64,000 nucleotides of DNA from Ornithinimicrobium sp. F0845. GTDB lineage: Bacteria; Actinomycetota; Actinomycetes; Actinomycetales; Dermatophilaceae. Of the stretch, positions 57,882 to 64,000 are shown piece by piece; position 1 is the first letter of the stretch; each line of letters starts with the position of its first letter. A program made the translations under genes and the position numbers. The DNA is taken from NCBI RefSeq assembly GCF_023015765.1, contig NZ_JALKAL010000007.1, forward strand, positions 124,001 to 188,000, read 5' to 3'. The notes under the pieces are model-generated. The model searched no databases. It was not told the origin of the DNA and saw only the letters and a list, made by a program, of their open reading frames with translations.

Positions 57882-58699
57882 CAGCCCCTCCGCAGGGAGG
57901 AGACGAGCGCGATCGTGTCCGGGCTGCCGAAGTAGTCCCGCACCAGGACGCCCAGGTCCAGGTCGTGCCACACCTGGGGCGTCATGGCGGCCTCCTCGGT
58001 GAGGCTGCAGGTCGCCCGCCAGGTCTCGTAGGTCACAGTCCGGCCGTTGACCTCGCTCTGCGTCGTGGTCAGCGGCAGGCCCTCCGCCGAGGTCACGAGC
58101 AGGTCGACCTCGGAGTCGTCGGGGGTCGTGGGCGCCTCGGTCATCGCCGCCGCGTCCGGGGTGCTGGTGACAGTCGCGGCGTCGGCGATGCCGCCGTCGT
58201 CGGCGAACGGACAGGGCAGGGGGCCGGGTGTGGTGTGCCAGCCCTCGACCTGGCGGGGGGAGTATGCGGTGCCCGCGTGCCCGGGCAGCCAGTCCGGGCC
58301 GGCGGCGAGCAGCACCCCCGCGCAGCCGTCGATGGCCGGCAGCTCGTCGGCCGGCACCAGGCACCACTGCTGCGGCAGCGTGGCGCTCGGGTCTGGTGGC
58401 TCGGTCCGCTGGGCCGTGCCGAGCTCGACGATCGACCACGTGTCTGGCATGTCGAAGGCGATCCGGGTGCCCCCGGGGACGTCCAGGACGGTGGGCACCA
58501 GGGTCGCCGTGGTGGGGGCCGCGTCCGTGACCTCGCCGTCCGTGGGCTCAGGAGCCTGCGTGACCTCCTGGGTCACCACGGTCGTGCGGCCCGCCGCGTC
58601 CGTCGTGGTGATCTCGACCGACTCGCCCTCACCGTCACCCAGCGTGCAGCCGCTGCACACCAGGGCGGTGACCGCCAGTCCGAGACCCATCCCACGCAT
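57881..58699 (-). CDS. Lipoprotein, hypothetical
   Basis: 272 residues from ATG 58699. A lipobox (LVCSGC) follows a short signal peptide. The first 70 residues are Thr/Val/Glu-rich, then a domain with two pairs of Cys (WCLVPADELPAIDGCAGV and LPCPF, ATCSLTEE). The fold is not recognised. First gene of the operon with NUDIX and the second lipoprotein. Confidence 0.72.
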   Translation of the reverse strand: MRGMGLGLAVTALVCSGCTLGDGEGESVEITTTDAAGRTTVVTQEVTQAPEPTDGEVTDAAPTTATLVPTVLDVPGGTRIAFDMPDTWSIVELGTAQRTEPPDPSATLPQQWCLVPADELPAIDGCAGVLLAAGPDWLPGHAGTAYSPRQVEGWHTTPGPLPCPFADDGGIADAATVTSTPDAAAMTEAPTTPDDSEVDLLVTSAEGLPLTTTQSEVNGRTVTYETWRATCSLTEEAAMTPQVWHDLDLGVLVRDYFGSPDTIALVSSLRRG

Positions 58700-58889
58700 G
58701 GACTCATGCAACCACACGCAAGCGCCCCTCCGGGCGCGCGCAGCGAGGGACACCACCGGCCGACACGATGCTCCACTGCTTGTCAGGCGGTGGGGCCGGC
58801 GCCCGCGACACGAGGTGCCGGGTGGGCCGGCCGCCGCGACACGACGCGCCCGGTGGCGGCGGTGGGCCGCCCCGCCCGAGCCCTGGCCG

Positions 58890-60626
58890 TCAGCCCAGGT
58901 CCGTATGGACCGTCCGGCCGGCGGCGCGGCCGCTGAACAGGCAGCCGCCGAGGAAGGTGCCCTCCAGGGACCGGTAGCCGTGCACGCCACCGCCACCGAA
59001 GCCGGCGACCTCGCCCGCGGCGTAGAGCCCGGGGACCGGGTCGCCGTCGACGCCCAGGGCACGCGAGCCCAGGTCGGTCTGCACGCCGCCGAGGGTCTTG
59101 CGGGTCAACACCCGCAGGCGCACAGCGTGCAGCGGACCCTTCTCCACGTCGAGGAACCGGTGCGGCGCGGCCGTGCGGATGAGCCTGTCCCCGCGGTAGC
59201 GCCGGGTCGCCCGGACGAGAGCGACCTGGGCGTCCTTGCCGAACTCGTTCTCCAGCTCGGCGTCGCGCGCCTCGATCAGCGCCCGGATCCTGCTCGCCTC
59301 CAGCAGCCGGTCGCCGGTCAGCTCGTTCATCGCGGCGACCAGCTCCTCCACGGTGTCGGCGCTGACGAAGTCGATCCCGTCGTCGATGAACCGCTGGACG
59401 GGTCCCGGCGCTCCCGGCCGCACCCGGCCGAGCACCTGCGCGATGCTCTTGCCGGTCAGGTCCGGGTTCTGCTCCGACCCGGACAGCGCGAACTCCTTCT
59501 CGATGATCGCCTGGGTCAGGATGAACCAGGAGTAGTCGTGCCCGGTCTGCCGCAGGTGGGCCAGCGTGCCGAGCGTGTCGAAGCCCGGATACAGCGGCGC
59601 GGGCAGCCGGCGACCCTCCGCGTCCAGCCACAGCGACGACGGGCCGGGCAGGATGCGGATGCCGTGGTGGTCCCACACCGGCGAGTGGTTCTGGATCCCC
59701 TCGACGTAGTGCCACATCCGGTCCCGGTTGACCAGGCGCCCGCCGACGCCCTCGACCAGGGGCAGCATCGAGCCGTCGACGTAGGCCGGGACACCGGCCA
59801 CCATGTTCTCCGCCGCCGGCGGTGTGCCGAGTCGCTCCGGCCAGAACTGCCGCACCATGTCTAGGTTGTGCCCGATGCCCCCGGAGGTCACCACCACCGC
59901 CTGGGCGGTGTAGTCGAAGTGGTCGACGACGCTGCGGGTGCTGCGGACACCCCGCCCGACGCCGTCGGTGGACAGCACCTCGCCCCGCACCCCCGTGACG
60001 GTGCCGTCGGTGGTGACCAGCTCGGTCACCCGGTGCCGACCGGCCAGGGTGAGGCGGCCCTCGGCGGCGGCCTGACGGCATACTGCCTCGAAGGGGGCGA
60101 CGATGCCGGGGCCGGTGCCCCAGGTGATGTGGAAGCGCGGCACCCCGTTGCCGTGGCCGTCGGCCGTGCCGTCGCCGCGCTCGGCCCAGCCGACGACGGG
60201 GAAGAAGCGGACGCCCTTCTCATGGAGCCAGGCTCGCTTCTCCCCCGCGGCCCACTCGACATAGGCACGGGCCCAGCGCACCGCCTGGCTGTCCTCGTCC
60301 TCGAGCCGGTCGAACCCGGCAGTGCCGCGCCAGTCCCGCCAGGCCAGGTCGAAGCTGTCCTTGATGCCCATCCGGCGCTGCTCGGGGCTGTCCACCAGGA
60401 ACAGCCCGCCGAACGACCACCAGGCCTGGCCGCCGAGGTGATCGGCCGACTCCTGGTCGACCAGGATCACCGACCGCCCCGCCTGGACCAGCTCGGCGGC
60501 GGCCACCAGCCCCGCCAGGCCCGCCCCCACCACGATGACGTCGGCCGACTGCTCTGTGTCCTTGGCCGGGGCGTTCCTGTCCGAGGGGTTCGTGTCCGGG
60601 GTGTTCCTGTCGGGGGTCGGGCTCAC
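58890..60626 (-). CDS. FAD-binding dehydrogenase (KstD-like)
   Basis: 578 residues from GTG 60626, with AGGAG 6 bp upstream; the ATG at 60674 is upstream of that site. The N-terminal FAD motif VIVVGAGLAGLVAAAELVQA and QAWWSFGGLF are clear, as are the later GLYAAGEVAGFGGGGVHGYR and EGTFLGGC. The arrangement fits the FAD-binding dehydrogenases annotated near ketosteroid dehydrogenases in actinobacteria; the substrate is unknown. The N-terminus before the FAD motif is Asp/Asn/Thr-rich. Confidence 0.88.
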   Translation of the reverse strand: MSPTPDRNTPDTNPSDRNAPAKDTEQSADVIVVGAGLAGLVAAAELVQAGRSVILVDQESADHLGGQAWWSFGGLFLVDSPEQRRMGIKDSFDLAWRDWRGTAGFDRLEDEDSQAVRWARAYVEWAAGEKRAWLHEKGVRFFPVVGWAERGDGTADGHGNGVPRFHITWGTGPGIVAPFEAVCRQAAAEGRLTLAGRHRVTELVTTDGTVTGVRGEVLSTDGVGRGVRSTRSVVDHFDYTAQAVVVTSGGIGHNLDMVRQFWPERLGTPPAAENMVAGVPAYVDGSMLPLVEGVGGRLVNRDRMWHYVEGIQNHSPVWDHHGIRILPGPSSLWLDAEGRRLPAPLYPGFDTLGTLAHLRQTGHDYSWFILTQAIIEKEFALSGSEQNPDLTGKSIAQVLGRVRPGAPGPVQRFIDDGIDFVSADTVEELVAAMNELTGDRLLEASRIRALIEARDAELENEFGKDAQVALVRATRRYRGDRLIRTAAPHRFLDVEKGPLHAVRLRVLTRKTLGGVQTDLGSRALGVDGDPVPGLYAAGEVAGFGGGGVHGYRSLEGTFLGGCLFSGRAAGRTVHTDLG

Positions 60627-60691
60627 GTCCGGCTCCTCTCCTCCGCCTCGAGGCGGTATTCGTCGCTGTGGCACCTAAGATTCCAGACGCG

Positions 60692-62452
60692 ATGACTCAA
60701 GCGGAAGAGCCCGTGACCCGCAGCACCGCCCCACCCCGTGCGTGGGCCGGTCGGCTGCGTGCCGTGCTGACCGTCCTGGTCCTCGCCGTCGTGGGCTACG
60801 CCGGGGGGATGGCGACCACGAACCTGTGGCCGATCACGACCGAGACCGACAACTTCAGCGCCGCCGTGCGGGTCTCCCCCTCGCCGTTCCAGGCCAACGT
60901 GGTCCACACCCCCACGGTCTTCGGTGACATCGACCTGCACTTCGCCGGACCCCTGCCCGCGCCCGGCATCGAGGCCCGGCTGCAGGTCAAGGAGGAGATC
61001 ACCGACCTGTTCACCCGGGGGCGCGTGGACGTGGACGCGCTGACCCCGCAGGAGGGTGAGGTGCGCGAGGCGATGAACAGCGGCCTGCGCAACCTGGCGC
61101 TCAAGTTCGTCGGCGGTGTGCTCGTGACCCAGGCCGCGGTCGTTGGGCTGTGGCTGCTCGGGCGCTCGCACCTGCCGTGGCGACGGTCGGCGACCGCGGT
61201 CGGCGTGGCGACGGTCCTGGCGGTGACGGTGCCGTCGCTGGCCGCGATCACCACCTACCGCGCGACCAACTTCGCCGCCTTCGAGGCGACCAGCCTGCTC
61301 GGCACGGTCCGGGGCAGCGGCGGCATGTTCACGGACATCCAGGGCCAGGCCCAGCGCGCGACGCCCTACGTGCAGAACCTGCTGGCGCTCTCGGACGCCC
61401 TGCAGAACGAGTTCGTCCCCGCCGAGACCGCGGCCGACCCCGGCGCCCGTTTCCTGCTGATCTCCGACGTGCACGGGATGAACTACTACCCGCTGGTGCA
61501 GCAGATCGTCGAGGACGAGGAGATCACCGCGGTCATCGACACCGGCGACATGCTCAACTTCGGCCGGGTGCAGGAGGGCGAGCTGGCCGGGATGTACTCC
61601 GCGATCGCCGACCTCGGCGTCCCGTATGTCTTCGTCCGCGGCAACCACGACGCGCTCAACGCCACCGACGAGTCGCTGCTGCGGCGGCTGGAGCAGATCC
61701 CGAACGTCATCCTGCTCGAGCCCACCGCCGGGCAGTATGTCGAGGCGGACGTCGCGGGGGTACGGATCGAGGGGTTCAACGACTGGCGCTACTTCGCCGA
61801 GGTGAACGACGACTTCGGCGCGCAGCAGGCGGCCGCGGCCGAGCGCTTCGCCGAGGGCACCCAGGGCTGGCCGCTGCCGGACGTCCTGGTGAGCCACCAG
61901 CCCTATGCCCTGCGCCCGCTGGACACCGGCGGCGTCAAGGTCAACGGCCACATGCACGCCCCGGACCTCGACGGCAACCGGATCCAGGTGGGGACGTTCA
62001 CCGGCGGCGGCCTGGTCAACCACTTCCAGGTCCCCGAGACGACCGGTGAGGACGAGGAGACCGCCGGTGAGCTCGTGGGTCAGCCCTACGCCTTCGACAT
62101 CCTGGCCTTCGGCACCGACTGCTCGGTCCAGTCGCTGACCCGCTACACCTACCGCAACCTGGTCTCCGGACGGCCGCAGTTCGACAATGTCACGGTCATC
62201 AACGGCAACCGGGTCGCGGCCGACCCCGAGGAGGGCCGGACCTGCGGGGCCGACCTCGGCGTCAGCACCCAGGAGATCGTGCCCGTGCCCGAGGAGGAGC
62301 TGAGCCAGGAGGTCGACGACGATCCGGCCGTGCTGCTCGAGCCGCCCGTCGCGGACCTGCAGGAGCCCGCCGTGGTCGACCCCGCAGTCGTCGACCCCGC
62401 AGTCGTCGACCAGGCACCGGCGACGGCCCGACCGGCGGGAGCAGCCCCGTGA
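60692..62452 (+). CDS. Membrane-anchored metallophosphoesterase
   Basis: 586 residues from ATG 60692; a GTG at 60668 is possible, but a TAAGAT -10-like element there suggests a leader just before 60692. Two membrane helices flank an external loop (about 20-165), then the calcineurin-like phosphoesterase domain: ISDVHGMNYYP, DTGDMLNF, VRGNHDALN, VSHQPYALRP and KVNGHMHAPDL, a full metal-binding set. The C-terminus is acidic and ends in a VVDPA tandem repeat. It probably acts on phosphoesters outside or at the membrane. Confidence 0.9.
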   Translation: MTQAEEPVTRSTAPPRAWAGRLRAVLTVLVLAVVGYAGGMATTNLWPITTETDNFSAAVRVSPSPFQANVVHTPTVFGDIDLHFAGPLPAPGIEARLQVKEEITDLFTRGRVDVDALTPQEGEVREAMNSGLRNLALKFVGGVLVTQAAVVGLWLLGRSHLPWRRSATAVGVATVLAVTVPSLAAITTYRATNFAAFEATSLLGTVRGSGGMFTDIQGQAQRATPYVQNLLALSDALQNEFVPAETAADPGARFLLISDVHGMNYYPLVQQIVEDEEITAVIDTGDMLNFGRVQEGELAGMYSAIADLGVPYVFVRGNHDALNATDESLLRRLEQIPNVILLEPTAGQYVEADVAGVRIEGFNDWRYFAEVNDDFGAQQAAAAERFAEGTQGWPLPDVLVSHQPYALRPLDTGGVKVNGHMHAPDLDGNRIQVGTFTGGGLVNHFQVPETTGEDEETAGELVGQPYAFDILAFGTDCSVQSLTRYTYRNLVSGRPQFDNVTVINGNRVAADPEEGRTCGADLGVSTQEIVPVPEEELSQEVDDDPAVLLEPPVADLQEPAVVDPAVVDPAVVDQAPATARPAGAAP

Positions 62453-62808
62453 GCGACCACGCGAACCCCAACCTGCCCTCCTCCGACCTGGCGCGGACCT
62501 CCGCCTTCTACGCCGCGCTCGGCTTCGTCGAGACCTGGCACGACGACGGCTGGCTGATCCTGGAGCGGGGGGAGCTCCGGCTGGAGTTCTTCCCGTGGCC
62601 GGACGTCGACCCGCTCACCAGCGCGTTCAGCTGCTGCCTGCGGCTGGACGACCTGGATGGCTTCTACGCCGTATGCCGTGGCGCCGGTCTCCCCGAGGCC
62701 ACCACCGGGCACCCCCGCCTGCACCCGCCGCGCGTCGAGGACTGGGGCGGCCGCGTCGGCGCGCTGATCGACCCCGACGGCACCCTGCTGCGCCTGATCC
62801 AGAACTGA
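62449..62808 (+). CDS. VOC-family (bleomycin resistance-like) protein
   Basis: 119 residues from GTG 62449, overlapping the metallophosphoesterase stop. The VOC pattern is typical of bleomycin-binding proteins: LPSSDLARTSAFYAALGF, DDGWLILERGELRLEFFP, and VGALIDPDGTLLRLIQN. Members bind glycopeptide drugs or have other ligands; this one is uncharacterised. Confidence 0.88.
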   Translation: MSDHANPNLPSSDLARTSAFYAALGFVETWHDDGWLILERGELRLEFFPWPDVDPLTSAFSCCLRLDDLDGFYAVCRGAGLPEATTGHPRLHPPRVEDWGGRVGALIDPDGTLLRLIQN

Positions 62809-62893
62809 CCTCCAGGGAGTCGGGGTTTGTGTCCTGCAGCCCCAGGGTCAGGGCCCTGCAGTTGCAGGACATAGCGGGGGTCTCCGGCGCCTG

Positions 62894-62950
62894 CAAAACC
62901 ACTACGAAAAGGCGTGTGGGACCTGCAAAACCACTACATTTTTTGGGGGG
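62894..62950 (+). repeat. Paired 32-bp-spaced motif, copy C (end of thpR)
   Basis: CAAAACCACTACGAAAA at 62894 and CAAAACCACTACATTTTTT at 62926, 32 bp apart, followed by GGGGGG. It lies between the VOC gene and thpR, and its right end overlaps the thpR stop region. Confidence 0.85.
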
Positions 62951-63518
62951 AACCGAGGGAGAAGGCGTGGCGCACCTCGTAGCGCGGGGACCGGCCGGGC
63001 CCCTCCCCCAGGTGGGACTCGATGAGCACGACCTCGTCGACCAGGAACTCCGGGGACTCGTAGGCGTCCAGCGACTGCACCCACCGGCCCGCCTTCACCC
63101 TCCGCGGCGACCGGGCCACGGTGATGTGGGCCGTGAACCGCTGCCCGTCGACGTCCGCGCCGGCGTGGCTCGACAGGTCGCGCAGGGCCCGTGACCAGCC
63201 CGCCAGCTCACGGCCGACCTCCTCGTCGGTGACCCCGATCCACATCACCTTCGCCGCGCCCGGGTCGGGGAAGGCGCCGGCCCGGCCCCACCGCATACTG
63301 ACCGGTCGTTGGCGGCCGGCCCACTCGGTGGCGGAGGCGGCCAGGTCGTCCTCGCGGTGGTCTGGCAGGTCACCGAGGAAGGCGAGGGTCAGGTGGAGGT
63401 GCTGGACGCGGGTCCACCGCCAGGTGTGATCGGTGTCGGCCTCCCGCCTCGGCTCGAGGTGGGCGGCCAGGTGGTCGAGGACGTCGGGCGGCGGCAGCAC
63501 CGCGAAGAACGCGCGCAT
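62934..63518 (-). CDS. thpR: RNA 2',3'-cyclic phosphodiesterase (2'-5' RNA ligase family)
   Basis: 194 residues from ATG 63518. The two HxTx motifs of the 2H phosphoesterase superfamily are present (HLTLAFLGDL and HITVARSPRR). Such proteins open 2',3'-cyclic RNA ends. The last codons are encoded by the paired-repeat sequence (SLGSPQKM), so the C-terminus may have been altered by that repeat's insertion. Confidence 0.9.
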   Translation of the reverse strand: MRAFFAVLPPPDVLDHLAAHLEPRREADTDHTWRWTRVQHLHLTLAFLGDLPDHREDDLAASATEWAGRQRPVSMRWGRAGAFPDPGAAKVMWIGVTDEEVGRELAGWSRALRDLSSHAGADVDGQRFTAHITVARSPRRVKAGRWVQSLDAYESPEFLVDEVVLIESHLGEGPGRSPRYEVRHAFSLGSPQKM

Positions 63519-63593
63519 CCACCCATCGTGCCAGTGCGCGTGGCGTGCGCCGCGTCGCTGGTCGGGGCCGCCGGTCGCGGCCAGGATGGACCC

Positions 63594-64000
63594 ATGGTCG
63601 ACGTGGAGGTCCTCGGACCCGCTTCCTGGAACACCCTCATCCACCTGGACCGGCTGCCCGAGCCACGGCCACAGACGGTCTTCGCCCGGTCCGCGGTCGA
63701 GACGCTCGGCGGCACCTCCGCCGGCAAGGCGCTGCACCTGGCAGACCTGGGGCGCCCGGTGTCCCTGACCACGGTGGTCGGCGACGACCCCGCCGGGCGG
63801 TCGGTGACCGACGCCCTGGATCGCGCCGGCCTCGCCGTTGACCGCGTCGCGGCGGTGGCCGGGACCGAACGGCACACCAACCTGATGACCCGGGAGGGTG
63901 CCCGTCTCTCGATCTACCTGACCCTGCCCGAGCCTGCCCCCGGGGCCCTGGGCCAGGTCACCACCACCCTGGCGGGACGGCTCGCCTCGACCCGCGCGGT
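63594..64000 (+). CDS. PfkB-family sugar kinase, 5' part (runs off window)
   Basis: 135 codons are visible from ATG 63594; no stop before the window ends, so it does not appear as a closed frame. MVDVEVLGPASWNTLIHLDR, the Gly-rich ALHLADLGRPVSLTTVVGDDPAGR and DRAGLAVDRV fit the N-terminal half of PfkB/ribokinase-like kinases. The catalytic ATP site would lie outside the window. It is divergent from thpR. Confidence 0.8.
   Translation, partial: MVDVEVLGPASWNTLIHLDRLPEPRPQTVFARSAVETLGGTSAGKALHLADLGRPVSLTTVVGDDPAGRSVTDALDRAGLAVDRVAAVAGTERHTNLMTREGARLSIYLTLPEPAPGALGQVTTTLAGRLASTRA

Overview
The window is a high-GC, gene-dense chromosomal segment of an actinobacterium, most likely Micrococcales and perhaps the Intrasporangiaceae/Ornithinimicrobiaceae group. 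The evidence is the roughly 70% GC content, DivIVA-type and DUF4333 proteins, an ECF sigma/anti-sigma pair, a bacterial proteasome activator ending in GQYL, WYL and IclR regulators, and Thr/Pro/Ala-rich linkers. Genus is inferred from gene content only.

Layout. 1-4 kb: end of recB and all of recD. 4-7 kb: DUF4333 lipoprotein plus DivIVA-domain protein, then a zinc-finger anti-sigma factor and ECF sigma factor divergent from a repeat-containing lipoprotein. 7-17 kb: FtsX-type ABC exporter, HNH protein, alpha/beta hydrolase, a decayed VapBC pair, a small HTH protein, a two-component system, a winged-helix protein and an unknown protein. 17-19.5 kb: glycerate kinase and hutI. 19.6-28.95 kb: a mosaic island of lower, uneven GC holding a CoiA-like nuclease gene broken by a stop, an IS110 relic, a broken gene, a truncated IS30 transposase, a STAND-like NTPase beside a one-pass membrane protein (candidate defence pair), an intact IS110, a tyrosine integrase and a tRNA-Thr 3' fragment. 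29-32.4 kb: hutF, a P-loop kinase and an M20 amidohydrolase, translationally coupled. 32.6-35.4 kb: DrrAB-like ABC transporter and WYL regulator. 35.4-36.1 kb: RelE/YefM-type toxin-antitoxin cassette between 21-bp direct repeats. 36-49 kb: small kinase, peptidase E, two-component system, BCCT transporter, YbaK deacylase, DUF1772/SDR/AraC cluster, MazEF-like pair, MFS protein and two tandem Uma2 genes. 49-52.6 kb: hutU and hutH. 53-56.3 kb: proteasome activator, quinone oxidoreductase and IclR regulator between long diverged inverted repeats. 56.3-64 kb: two lipoproteins, NUDIX, KstD-like flavoprotein, metallophosphoesterase, VOC protein, ThpR and the start of a PfkB kinase.

How the genes fit together. 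Histidine degradation is the main pathway: HutH, HutU, HutI and HutF are all present, with an M20 amidohydrolase that may replace HutG. The pathway is split into three blocks. Two blocks, hutH-hutU and amidohydrolase-kinase-hutF, carry the same operator (GGTGTCCC-N6-GGGACAMC) 51-52 bp upstream of their start codons. The third block, hutI, appears to have been cut off from hutF by the island. An IclR regulator near hutH is a plausible controller.

Most notable signals: (1) the STAND-like NTPase plus membrane protein; (2) a paired motif, CAAAACC-N5-GAAAA repeated at exactly 32 bp, at three separate loci; (3) about 330-bp inverted repeats with DnaA-box-like sites and strong hairpins flanking bpa-qor-iclR; (4) the shared hut operator; (5) a toxin-antitoxin cassette bounded by 21-bp direct repeats. 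No search could be run, so functions rest on recognised motifs and context.
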